The notes under the pieces: model-generated
Told to the model about the DNA's origin: nothing
Seen by the model: the letters and a program-made list of their open reading frames with translations, nothing else
Database searches by the model: none
DNA from: Hydrotalea sandarakina
GTDB lineage: Bacteria; Bacteroidota; Bacteroidia; Chitinophagales; Chitinophagaceae
Length of the DNA: 64,000 bases
Assembly: GCF_003254115.1 (NCBI RefSeq)
Contig: NZ_QKZV01000002.1
Coordinates: 124,001-188,000, forward strand
Reading direction: 5' to 3'
Translations under genes and position numbers: made by a program
Part shown: in pieces, positions 27,231 to 36,188 of the stretch
Numbering within the stretch: the stretch's first letter is position 1
Layout: the number at the start of each line of letters is the position of its first letter

Positions 27231-27271
27231 TGCAAACAGGAAATAAATATTGAATATTTGAAATTTTAAAT

Positions 27272-28372
27272 ATGTCAGACGAAATTCTATTAAAAGTAAC
27301 AATTGATAATATTACGGTAGAAGTGCCGGCCGGAACCACCATTTTGCAGGCAGCCCGTAAAATTGGCGGTGATGTTACACCACCAGCCATGTGTTACTAC
27401 AGTAAATTACAAGGTAGTGGCGGTAAATGCCGTACTTGTTTAGTAGAAGTAAGTAAAGGGTCTGAAAAAGATCCCCGACCAATGCCTAAATTGGTAGCCT
27501 CTTGCCGTACTACGGTTATGGATGGTATGGAAGTAAAAAACATTACATCACCACGTGTGTTGGAAGCAAGAGCCGGGGTAGTAGAATTTTTATTATTGAA
27601 TCATCCTTTAGATTGCCCTATTTGCGACCAGGCAGGTGAATGTCATTTGCAAGACCTAAGCTATGAACACGGTAAACAAGGCAGTCGTTACGAGTTCCAA
27701 AAAAGAACTTTTAAGAAGGTTGATTTAGGTGATTATATTCAATTGCACATGACGCGTTGTATTTTGTGTTATCGCTGCGTATTTACTGCCGATCAGCTTT
27801 CCCCAAAAAGAGAGCATGGGGTATTAGACCGTGGCGATCATGCACAAATTGCTACATTCATTCAAAAAAACTTACACAACGAATTTATCGGTAACGTTAT
27901 TGATGTTTGCCCGGTTGGTGCATTAACCGATAAAACATTTCGTTTTAAAAACAGGGTATGGTTTACAAAGCCCGTAAATGCACATCGTCATTGCGATAAA
28001 TGTTGTGGTGAAGTACAACTTTGGTTAAGAGGTGATGAAGTATTCAGAGTTACCGCTCGTAAAGATGAATGGGGCGAAATTAAAGAAGCCTCTAATGGTA
28101 AAACCGGATGGATTTGTAATGAATGCCGTTTTGAAAAGAAAAATTTAGCTGACTGGATTATTGAAGGGCCTACCAACGTAAATCGCCATTCCGTTATTTC
28201 ACAAAATAAATATGTTGGATTAGTGAAACCTACCGAAACATTCCCAAAAATCATGAAAGGAAGAAATCCAAAATTATTAATGGATATTCATTCGGTGAGT
28301 GAAGTAAACAAACCCAACATACATTTAAGCCAGTTAGAACGGCCGGCGCATTCAACCGATTTTAACCAATAA
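27272..28372 (+). CDS. nuoG: NADH-quinone oxidoreductase subunit G, short form
   Basis: A 366-residue version of the 75-kDa subunit, far shorter than the roughly 700-900 residues of the classical form. The N-terminal [2Fe-2S] ligands (Cys41, 53, 56, 78), the N5 ligands (His111, Cys115, Cys118, Cys124) and the N4 ligands (Cys163, 166, 169, 213) are all there. Beyond residue 235 a remnant with Cys241, 244, 245 and Cys282, 285 resembles the N7-type cluster region, but the molybdopterin-oxidoreductase-like domain is absent. Short NuoG is known in Bacteroidota complex I operons. The downstream gene is intact nuoH, so this is not a frameshift. Confidence 0.93.
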   Translation: MSDEILLKVTIDNITVEVPAGTTILQAARKIGGDVTPPAMCYYSKLQGSGGKCRTCLVEVSKGSEKDPRPMPKLVASCRTTVMDGMEVKNITSPRVLEARAGVVEFLLLNHPLDCPICDQAGECHLQDLSYEHGKQGSRYEFQKRTFKKVDLGDYIQLHMTRCILCYRCVFTADQLSPKREHGVLDRGDHAQIATFIQKNLHNEFIGNVIDVCPVGALTDKTFRFKNRVWFTKPVNAHRHCDKCCGEVQLWLRGDEVFRVTARKDEWGEIKEASNGKTGWICNECRFEKKNLADWIIEGPTNVNRHSVISQNKYVGLVKPTETFPKIMKGRNPKLLMDIHSVSEVNKPNIHLSQLERPAHSTDFNQ

Positions 28373-28391
28373 CACTTCAATCATCTTTTAT

Positions 28392-29438
28392 ATGTTATTA
28401 AGTATAGACTGGATATTATTTTTGGAAAAACTGATTCTAATTGCTATTGTAATTTTTGCAAGTTTGGGAATAGCATTGTACACCACCTTTGCAGAAAGAA
28501 AAGTGGCAGCTGCTTTACAAGACAGACCAGGTCCCAATCGGGCAGGTCCATTCGGTTTATTTCAACCCTTTGCCGATGGTTTGAAATTAATTATGAAGGA
28601 AGAAATAATACCGAATACATCCAACAAAATATTGTTCATTTTAGGCCCCTTCCTTGCAATGACTGCTGCATTAATGACCAGTGCAGTAATACCTTGGAGT
28701 AGCGATGTGCATTTGTTTGGGCGTGTAATTCCTTTACAAATTGCCGATGTAAACATTGGTATTTTGTACATTTTTGCCGTTGTAAGCTTAGGCGTATATG
28801 GAATAATGATTGGTGGTTGGGCTTCTAATAACAAGTTCTCATTAATGGCTGCATTACGTGGTGCATCACAAGCCATTAGTTATGAATTGGCCATGGGGTT
28901 AAGTTTAATAGCATTATTAATGACTACAGGCACTTTGCAATTAGGTGAAATTGTAAAACAGCAAATGGCACCGGGTCATTGGTGGAATATTGTATATCAA
29001 CCACTCGGCTTTCTTATATTTTTAATTTGTGCTTTTGCAGAATGTAACAGAACACCTTTTGATTTAGCAGAAGCTGAAAATGAATTAAACTTCGGTTATC
29101 ACCAGGAGTACTCATCCATGAAATTAGGTTTTTACCTGTTTTCAGAGTATGTAAACATGTTTATCAGCAGTGTGGTAATGGCAACACTTTATTTTGGCGG
29201 TTATGATGTTCCTTTTTTAAATGAAAGTCTTTTATCACCCAATGTTGCAGCTATTGTAGGAATTATTGCACTATTAATTAAAGTAGTCATTTTCATTTTC
29301 TTCTTCATGTGGGTACGCTGGACAATTCCACGGTTTAGGTATGATCAGTTAATGAACTTGGGTTGGAAATCACTGGTACCCTTGGCATTGTTTAATATGA
29401 TTATTACGGGATTGTTCATATTGTGGTTTGGAAAATAA
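28392..29438 (+). CDS. nuoH: NADH-quinone oxidoreductase subunit H
   Basis: A 348-residue membrane subunit with eight helices that links the quinone chamber to the proton pumps. Conserved loops are present: ERKVAAALQDRPGPNRAGPF near the N-terminus and AECNRTPFDLAEAENELNFG in the middle, whose glutamates form the E-channel. Starts 19 bases after nuoG. Confidence 0.98.
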   Translation: MLLSIDWILFLEKLILIAIVIFASLGIALYTTFAERKVAAALQDRPGPNRAGPFGLFQPFADGLKLIMKEEIIPNTSNKILFILGPFLAMTAALMTSAVIPWSSDVHLFGRVIPLQIADVNIGILYIFAVVSLGVYGIMIGGWASNNKFSLMAALRGASQAISYELAMGLSLIALLMTTGTLQLGEIVKQQMAPGHWWNIVYQPLGFLIFLICAFAECNRTPFDLAEAENELNFGYHQEYSSMKLGFYLFSEYVNMFISSVVMATLYFGGYDVPFLNESLLSPNVAAIVGIIALLIKVVIFIFFFMWVRWTIPRFRYDQLMNLGWKSLVPLALFNMIITGLFILWFGK

Positions 29439-29483
29439 GCCGGTATAAAATTGGCTATAAAGCCTGAATAACTAATGATAAAC

Positions 29484-29514
29484 TTGGATACTACTAACAA
29501 TAAAAATAATTTTG
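29484..29514 (+). promoter_or_regulatory. Candidate internal promoter before nuoI
   Basis: TTG at 29484-29486, a 20-base spacer and TAATTTTG at 29507-29514 match the Bacteroidota consensus well. The box ends 25 bases before the nuoI start, in a 101-base spacer that is longer than most in the operon. Confidence 0.5.
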
Positions 29515-29539
29515 CAAAACTTTAAACATCGGTAAAATC

Positions 29540-30073
29540 ATGCAAGCACTCACCAATAGAGCACAAGCGGTTAACAGAGCACCGATGACATTCTGGGAAA
29601 GAATATACCTAGTAAATATTTTCAAGGGAATGTTAATCACTTTCAGTCATATTTTTAAGAAAAAACCAACCATACAATATCCCGAACAAAAGCGTCCCTT
29701 CAGTCCGGTATTCAGAGGATTACATGTTTTAAACAGAGATGAGCAGGGAAGAGAACGTTGTACTGCCTGTGGCTTATGTGCAGTGGCTTGTCCTGCTGAA
29801 GCTATTACCATGGAAGCAGCTGAACGGCTACCCGGCGAAGAAAATTTATACCGCGAAGAAAAATATGCAGCTCGTTACGAAATAAATATGTTGCGTTGTA
29901 TTTTCTGTGGCTTATGTGAAGAAGCTTGTCCCAAAGATGCAATCTATTTAAGCGAAACTTTTGCTCCGGCTAATTTTAATAGAAGTACTTTCATATACAG
30001 TAAAAAAGATTTATTAATACCCAATCCGGTAACTGAACCCGAAGCTTATGCCAAAGCAAAAGGTTTAAACTAA
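29540..30073 (+). CDS. nuoI: NADH-quinone oxidoreductase subunit I
   Basis: A 177-residue ferredoxin-like subunit with two [4Fe-4S] clusters (N6a and N6b). Ligand sets are Cys74, 77, 80, 84 (CTACGLCAVACP) and Cys120, 123, 126, 130 (CIFCGLCEEACP), each set crossing over to the other cluster as in 8Fe ferredoxins. An N-terminal amphipathic helix contacts the membrane. Preceded by a likely internal promoter. Confidence 0.98.
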   Translation: MQALTNRAQAVNRAPMTFWERIYLVNIFKGMLITFSHIFKKKPTIQYPEQKRPFSPVFRGLHVLNRDEQGRERCTACGLCAVACPAEAITMEAAERLPGEENLYREEKYAARYEINMLRCIFCGLCEEACPKDAIYLSETFAPANFNRSTFIYSKKDLLIPNPVTEPEAYAKAKGLN

Positions 30074-30135
30074 GCTGCATTACCAATTAGTAGTCAGCTT
30101 TAAAAATGTTATCGCTTTAAAATAAAACCAACACA

Positions 30136-30639
30136 ATGAATGTTATACAAGTATTATTCTGGATTTTAAGTGCCATGGCATTGGTAAGTGCCTTAATGGT
30201 TTTATTGAGCAAAAATCCTGTGCATAGTGTGCTTTGGTTGGTGGCCGTGTTTTTTGCCATTTCAGGTCATTACATTTTATTGAATGCACAATTCATTGCC
30301 ATTGTTAATTTAATTGTTTATGCCGGTGCCATCATGGTTCTGTTTCTATTTGTAATTATGTTAATGAATTTGAATAAAGACACTGAACCACAGAAGAACA
30401 TTTGGATGAAATTAGCCGGTGCCATTTCAGCCGGATGCTTATTAATGATTTTAGTTTCATTAATAAAACAAGCACCGGAATTGCAAGCTAAAACAGCAAT
30501 GATGAATGAAGGAGGTATTGGTTTAATTGCTAACCTTGGAAAAGCATTATTCAATACTTATGTAGTGCCATTTGAAATTAGCAGCATATTGTTTTTAAGT
30601 GCAATGGTAGGTGCGGTAGTAATAGGAAAAAAAGATTAG
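30136..30639 (+). CDS. nuoJ: NADH-quinone oxidoreductase subunit J
   Basis: A 167-residue subunit with five membrane helices. The third-helix motif [21 protein letters not shown] is typical of NuoJ and contains the pi-bulge that moves during turnover. 62 bases after nuoI and 35 before nuoK. Confidence 0.97.
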   Translation: MNVIQVLFWILSAMALVSALMVLLSKNPVHSVLWLVAVFFAISGHYILLNAQFIAIVNLIVYAGAIMVLFLFVIMLMNLNKDTEPQKNIWMKLAGAISAGCLLMILVSLIKQAPELQAKTAMMNEGGIGLIANLGKALFNTYVVPFEISSILFLSAMVGAVVIGKKD

Positions 30640-30674
30640 TATTTAGTTTTATATTTAAACAACCAACAAAGGTT

Positions 30675-31010
30675 ATGCCCATACAGTATTACATTTATTT
30701 AAGTCTTGCACTGTTTTGCATTGGTATTGCCGGTGTATTAACTCGCCGAAATGCTATTATCATTTTCATGAGTGTAGAGTTAATGTTGAATGCAGTAAAT
30801 CTGCTTTTAGTAGCTTTTTCAAAAATGCACCATGCAGTTGCAACAGCTGTTGATAAAGTAAATAACGTAGGAACGGATGGTCAAATTTTTGTATTTTTTG
30901 TAATGGTAGTGGCTGCGGCAGAAGTAAGTGTGGGGTTGGCTATTATTGTTATGATGTATAGAAATGCACATTCGGTAGATGTGAATTTTTTAAACAGATT
31001 GAAAAATTAG
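30675..31010 (+). CDS. nuoK: NADH-quinone oxidoreductase subunit K
   Basis: A 111-residue three-helix subunit related to MrpC. The key glutamates are in [18 protein letters not shown] and [19 protein letters not shown], which form part of the central proton path. Confidence 0.97.
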   Translation: MPIQYYIYLSLALFCIGIAGVLTRRNAIIIFMSVELMLNAVNLLLVAFSKMHHAVATAVDKVNNVGTDGQIFVFFVMVVAAAEVSVGLAIIVMMYRNAHSVDVNFLNRLKN

Positions 31011-31071
31011 AATATTCAAATATAAGCACAACGCTATACCCTTGTTGTAAGCCATGCTTTAAATAAATATT

Positions 31072-32979
31072 ATGAGCCAATTAGTTTACTTAGTACCATT
31101 ACTGCCACTGGCCGGATTTTTAATCAATGGCCTGCTACGCAAATCATTATCAAAACAGGCAGTTAGTATAATAGGCTGTGGGGTTATTCTCATTGCTTTT
31201 TTAATTAGTTTGGGATTGTTTTTTCAAGTGAAAGCCAATGGCCCAATTATTCAAACCTATTTTAACTTTATTGATATTAAAGGGTTGAATATTCCGTTTT
31301 CATTTCAGGTGGATGCGCTTTCTGTTTTATTCATGCTCATTATTACAGGTGTTGGCTTTCTTATACATGTGTATTCAACTTCTTACATGCATGAAGAAAG
31401 CACTCCGCATTTTGCTCGTTATTTTTCTTTCCTAAACCTATTCGTATTCTCCATGCTTTTATTGGTAATGGGCGGTAACTACCTTATTTTATTTTTAGGT
31501 TGGGAAGGTGTAGGTTTATGCTCTTACTTACTAATTGGGTATTGGTTTAAGAATACTGATTACAACTATGCTGCCAAGAAAGCCTTTATTATGAACCGTA
31601 TTGGCGATGTTGGATTTTTATTAGGCATATTTTGGTTGGTAGCTAAATTAGGTACTTTAACTTATGGTAACGTATTTGCTGCGGCCGGTAATTTAAGTGC
31701 AGTAGATGTAACCGGAATTACCATTTTATTATTCATCGGTGCTACCGGTAAAAGTGCCCAAATACCTTTATATACTTGGTTGCCCGATGCCATGGCTGGT
31801 CCTACCCCGGTATCGGCTTTAATACATGCTGCAACCATGGTAACTGCCGGTGTTTACATGATTGCTCGCAGTAACATATTATACAGCATGAGTGCAGTTA
31901 CAGAAAATGTAATTGCTATAATTGGTATAGCAACCGTATTATTGGCGGCTACTATAGCTATTAAACAAAACGATATTAAGAAAGTTCTGGCTTATTCAAC
32001 TGTTAGCCAGTTAGGTTATATGTTTTTGGGTTTAGGAGTAGGTGCATACAACGGCGCAGTATTCCATGTAATGACACATGCCTTCTTTAAAGCACTTTTA
32101 TTCTTAGGCGCAGGTTCTGTAATTCATGCCATGGGTAATGAGCAAGATATCCGTAAAATGGGTGGCTTACGCAAATACATGCCCGTTACACACATCACTT
32201 TTTTATTGGGTTGTTTAGCTATTTCGGGAATTCCACCCTTCAGTGGTTTCTTTTCAAAAGATGAAATTTTGGCTGCAGCTTATGCTAAAAATCCTGTTTT
32301 ATGGGTATTGGGTGTGGCAGGTGCAGCATTAACTGCATTTTATATGTTCCGCCTGTATGCTACAACTTTTTTAGGTTCATTCAGAGGAACACATGATCAA
32401 GAACATCATTTGCATGAAAGCCCTGCGGCTATTACATTGCCTTTAATTGCATTAGCCATTTTAAGTGTAATTGGCGGATGGATTGGCATACCTGCAGTTA
32501 TGATACCCGATGCCAATGCTTTTCATCATTTTTTACAACCTGTTATTACTACCGAAGCCATTGCTGAAATGCCTCATGCAACTGAATGGTTGTTAATGGT
32601 CGTTTCTGTGGCTGTGGCTGTAATAGCTATTTTAATTGCCTTAGGTAAGTTCACCAAACGTCCCGAATTAAATGAACCACAGGGTTTGGGCGGCTTTTTA
32701 GCACATAAATGGTATATTGATGAGTTGTATGATGCTGTTATTGTAAATCCACTAAATGCTTTAGCCGGTTTCTTTAAAAATATTATAGAAAAAAGCGGTA
32801 TTGATGGAATTGTGAATGGTGTTGGCCGTTTCATTTTATATTCATCAAGGCAGGTACGGTTAGTTCAAAGTGGCCAAGTGGGTAGTTACATTTTGTTTAT
32901 GGTGTTGGCCATAATTGTATTGGTTTTAATTTGGATAAACGACGGATATATTTATACCTATTTAAGTAAAATATTTTAA
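31072..32979 (+). CDS. nuoL: NADH-quinone oxidoreductase subunit L
   Basis: A 635-residue antiporter-like proton pump at the tip of the membrane arm, with about 16 helices. Core motifs include LFLGWEGVGLCSYLLIGYW with the essential Glu, ATGKSAQIPLYTWLPDAMAG with Lys, and HAATMVTAGVYMIAR. The C-terminal extension contains the long lateral helix region that clamps the arm. Confidence 0.98.
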   Translation: MSQLVYLVPLLPLAGFLINGLLRKSLSKQAVSIIGCGVILIAFLISLGLFFQVKANGPIIQTYFNFIDIKGLNIPFSFQVDALSVLFMLIITGVGFLIHVYSTSYMHEESTPHFARYFSFLNLFVFSMLLLVMGGNYLILFLGWEGVGLCSYLLIGYWFKNTDYNYAAKKAFIMNRIGDVGFLLGIFWLVAKLGTLTYGNVFAAAGNLSAVDVTGITILLFIGATGKSAQIPLYTWLPDAMAGPTPVSALIHAATMVTAGVYMIARSNILYSMSAVTENVIAIIGIATVLLAATIAIKQNDIKKVLAYSTVSQLGYMFLGLGVGAYNGAVFHVMTHAFFKALLFLGAGSVIHAMGNEQDIRKMGGLRKYMPVTHITFLLGCLAISGIPPFSGFFSKDEILAAAYAKNPVLWVLGVAGAALTAFYMFRLYATTFLGSFRGTHDQEHHLHESPAAITLPLIALAILSVIGGWIGIPAVMIPDANAFHHFLQPVITTEAIAEMPHATEWLLMVVSVAVAVIAILIALGKFTKRPELNEPQGLGGFLAHKWYIDELYDAVIVNPLNALAGFFKNIIEKSGIDGIVNGVGRFILYSSRQVRLVQSGQVGSYILFMVLAIIVLVLIWINDGYIYTYLSKIF

Positions 32980-33003
32980 AAAAGCCACAGGCAAAATTTA
33001 GCT

Positions 33004-34440
33004 ATGATTCCTTTTTTACTAATACTAGTTCCATTAATTGGCGGTCTAATTTCATTCTTATTAAAAGAAGACAGAGCTGCCAAAAGTTGGTCGTTATTAA
33101 TTGCATTAATTACATTAGCCATTTCTTTAAGTGGTATTTATTTTTTTAACAACGCCGATGCCTTAACCTTAGATTGGCCTTGGATGCCTGCTTTAGGTAC
33201 AAGCTTCAATTTACACATGGATGGCATGAGCAGTATGCTTACTTTATTAACTGCTATTGGATTGCCTGTAATTTTTGTTGCTATTTATAAAAACAATTAT
33301 GCAAAGCCCGGTAATTTTTATGCGGGTATGTTACTAACACAGGCAGGCATGATGGGCGTATTTGTTGCAGCAGATGCTTTAGTATTTTACTTTTTCTGGG
33401 AATTAGCTTTAATACCTGCTTATTTCTTGGCTTCTAATTGGGGTGGTGAAAAACGTGTAGCAGCTACGTTTAAGTTTTTTGTGTACACTTTCGTAGGTTC
33501 TTTACTCATGTTAATAGGTATATTTTACTTATACTTTCAAACACCTGGTAATCATTCTTTTTCAATCGATGCATTTTATCATTTGCATCTTAAAACCAGT
33601 CAACAATATTTCTTTTTCTGGTTATTTTTTATAGCATTTGCTATTAAAATGCCCATATTTCCTTTCCATACCTGGCAACCCGACGCTTATGAACAAGCGT
33701 CAACAGGCGTTACCATGTTGTTGAGTGCTTTAATGGTGAAAATGGGTGTGTACGCTACCATACGTTGGTTGGTTCCGGTATTTCCACAAGCAACAAATTA
33801 TTTTTCAATGCTTATTATCATTCTTTCCGTAATAGGCATGTTGTACACTTCCTTAATTGCAATACGGCAAGATGATGTTAAACGCGTAATTGCCTATTCT
33901 TCCATTGCCCACATAGGTTTAATGTGTGCTGCTATTTTTGCTCAAAAGCAGGCAGGATGGAATGGGGTAATGGTACAAATGTTTAACCACGGTATTGTTG
34001 TGCTGGGCTTGTGGATTGTAGCCGATGCTATTGAACAACAAATTGGTACCCGTAAATTAAGTGAAATGGGGGGTATGGCACAAAAAGCACCTGAATTGGC
34101 ATTGTTGTTTGTTATAATGGCTTTAGCTAATGTTGCATTACCCTTAACCAATAGCTTTATAGGCGAGTTTTTAATGTTTAATGGCTTGTTTCAATACAAT
34201 ATTGTTATTGCCATTTTTGCTTTAATTACCATTATATTAACTGCTGTTTATACACTTAATACAGTGCAAAAAATTTTTTATGGAGAATTGGTAAGCACCA
34301 CTAATAATGCAATTGATGCCGGTTTGAATGTGCGTTTAATATTATGGGTTTTGGTGATTGTCATTTTCTTCTTTGGTATTTATCCTGAACCTATGATACA
34401 CCTTACCAACGATACTGTTAATGCATTGTTGGCTAAATAA
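33004..34440 (+). CDS. nuoM: NADH-quinone oxidoreductase subunit M
   Basis: A 478-residue antiporter-like subunit with 14 helices. The Glu of FYFFWELALIPAYFLASNWG, the Lys of FAIKMPIFPFHTWQPDAYEQ and the GVTMLLSALMVKMGVYATIR block are all conserved. 24 bases after nuoL. Confidence 0.98.
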   Translation: MIPFLLILVPLIGGLISFLLKEDRAAKSWSLLIALITLAISLSGIYFFNNADALTLDWPWMPALGTSFNLHMDGMSSMLTLLTAIGLPVIFVAIYKNNYAKPGNFYAGMLLTQAGMMGVFVAADALVFYFFWELALIPAYFLASNWGGEKRVAATFKFFVYTFVGSLLMLIGIFYLYFQTPGNHSFSIDAFYHLHLKTSQQYFFFWLFFIAFAIKMPIFPFHTWQPDAYEQASTGVTMLLSALMVKMGVYATIRWLVPVFPQATNYFSMLIIILSVIGMLYTSLIAIRQDDVKRVIAYSSIAHIGLMCAAIFAQKQAGWNGVMVQMFNHGIVVLGLWIVADAIEQQIGTRKLSEMGGMAQKAPELALLFVIMALANVALPLTNSFIGEFLMFNGLFQYNIVIAIFALITIILTAVYTLNTVQKIFYGELVSTTNNAIDAGLNVRLILWVLVIVIFFFGIYPEPMIHLTNDTVNALLAK

Positions 34441-34554
34441 AAAATGGCAATACAGATTGGAATAGTGCATGTATGTGTTTTGAATTGAAAATTGTATAAC
34501 ATAAATAATACATTAAGGAATTAATTAAAAGGGCGAATAACTATATTTTAAGAT

Positions 34555-35946
34555 ATGAACGCAATAATATTTTCGGTTATAGGTGGTGTTGTAATGATGT
34601 TTACCGGCATTATTACCCAGCAAAAAAAAGCCATTAGAAATGTGGCTATCATTGCATTGATAATACTTTTATTAGCCAATATTTTTGATACGTACGGCAT
34701 TTTAAGTATTCACATTGGTACACATGGCATGTTGAACTTTCAAAAATTTGGGCTTTATTTTAATACACTGGCCTATGCTGCTACTTTGTTGTTTATACTT
34801 ATAAGCGGCGCCGATGTAACACAAATTGGTGAAGGGAAACATGCTGCAGAATTTTTTGCTCTAATTTTCTTCTCATTGTCCGGAATTGCCATTATTACTT
34901 CATATAACTCACTGTTATTGCTTTTTTTAGGAATAGAAATTATGTCTATTCCGCTGTATATACTTACCGGTGGTGATAAAAGAAATTTAAAAAGTAATGA
35001 AGCCTCATTAAAGTATTTCTTAATGGGTTCTTTTTCTACCGGCATTTTATTAATGGGTATTGCATTAATGTATGGTGCGCATGGTGGTTTTGAAATTAGT
35101 GCCATGAAACCTTCGGCAGTATCAAACGAGTATGGAATTTTAGATCCTTTGGGTTTGGTATTGGTGTTCATTGCCATTGCTTTTAAAGTTTCAGCAGCAC
35201 CTTTTCATTTTTGGACACCGGATGTTTATGATGGCTCACCCAGTGTGTTCACATCATTCATGGCAACCATAATTAAAGCAGCGGGTTTCATTGCTTTTAT
35301 TCGTTTGTTTGATAATAAATATGTTGAATTAGGACTATCGTGGAGAATTATTTTGCCTTTGGTTATAATAGCTACTTTATTAGTAGGAAACATTACGGCT
35401 ATTTTTCAGCAAAGTGTTAAACGCATGATGGCTTATTCAAGTATTGCGCAAGCCGGCTTTATGCTGTTTGCCGTTTTTGCTGAAAATGATATGGCAAAAG
35501 AAGGTATTTTAATATATACGGTTGCATATTCAGTTGCTACTATTGGCATTTTTGCCGTATTAGAGAAAATGGAAGATATTTCATTGGCCGGTTATAATGG
35601 CTTGGCCAAAAAGCATCCTTTATTAGCGGCTACCAATACTATTTTCTTATTATCATTAACGGGTATACCGCTTACTGCCGGTTTCTTTGCTAAGTATTAT
35701 ATGCTGTTATCGGTAATTAAGTACGGCGGTAGTACTGTTACTTGGTTGGTAATTGTTGCGGTAATTTTTGCTGCTATTAGTGCGTATTACTATTTCAGGG
35801 TTATTCAGGCTATGTATTTTAAAACAGGTAATCCGGAAGTACGCAGTTATAATAAGGGCTTTTGTTTTATGCTGGTTATTTTAGCAGCCATTACTATTTT
35901 AATTGGTATTTTCCCAACCATTATTTTAAACTGGTTTTACTTTTAG
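34555..35946 (+). CDS. nuoN: NADH-quinone oxidoreductase subunit N
   Basis: A 463-residue antiporter-like subunit, third pump of the membrane arm. Conserved parts include LLFLGIEIMSIPLYILTG, FKVSAAPFHFWTPDVYDGSP and VKRMMAYSSIAQAGFMLF. The last gene of the nuo run, after the longest gap of the L-M-N part (114 bases). No clear terminator follows directly. Confidence 0.97.
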   Translation: MNAIIFSVIGGVVMMFTGIITQQKKAIRNVAIIALIILLLANIFDTYGILSIHIGTHGMLNFQKFGLYFNTLAYAATLLFILISGADVTQIGEGKHAAEFFALIFFSLSGIAIITSYNSLLLLFLGIEIMSIPLYILTGGDKRNLKSNEASLKYFLMGSFSTGILLMGIALMYGAHGGFEISAMKPSAVSNEYGILDPLGLVLVFIAIAFKVSAAPFHFWTPDVYDGSPSVFTSFMATIIKAAGFIAFIRLFDNKYVELGLSWRIILPLVIIATLLVGNITAIFQQSVKRMMAYSSIAQAGFMLFAVFAENDMAKEGILIYTVAYSVATIGIFAVLEKMEDISLAGYNGLAKKHPLLAATNTIFLLSLTGIPLTAGFFAKYYMLLSVIKYGGSTVTWLVIVAVIFAAISAYYYFRVIQAMYFKTGNPEVRSYNKGFCFMLVILAAITILIGIFPTIILNWFYF

Positions 35947-36188
35947 TATTGAAGCATTTGTTTGTACAGCCGTTATTTGTGTTGCCATGAAAACGGAACG
36001 TACAAGTGAGTGACACAACCGGCGATGCCCAATGTGATGCAGCTGATAACATAATAAAGGTTAAAAAGTAAATGAATGGGGTTGCTTTTGCTGCCGCCTG
36101 TTTATGTTTTGCTGCGTTTATCCTTTTGTGCTTTATGGTTATGCTTTCCCCCTTATCTTTAGAAAGATTTTTTGCTTAAAAATATAGC
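35947..36188. other. Spacer after nuoN with atypical sequence character
   Basis: About 240 bases with higher G+C than nearby spacers and no open frame worth calling. The segment 35980-36019, read on the minus strand, loosely resembles the spacer at about 63664-63705 (shared GTTG-GTC, CGTTC-GTT and TGGCA-CA blocks). It may be a degenerate intergenic repeat or a structured RNA. Confidence 0.35.

Noticed and set aside
22320-35946. Ferredoxin-dependent or Fpo-type complex I
   Set aside because: nuoE, nuoF and nuoG with intact NADH/FMN and cluster residues are all present, so this is NADH-dependent complex I.
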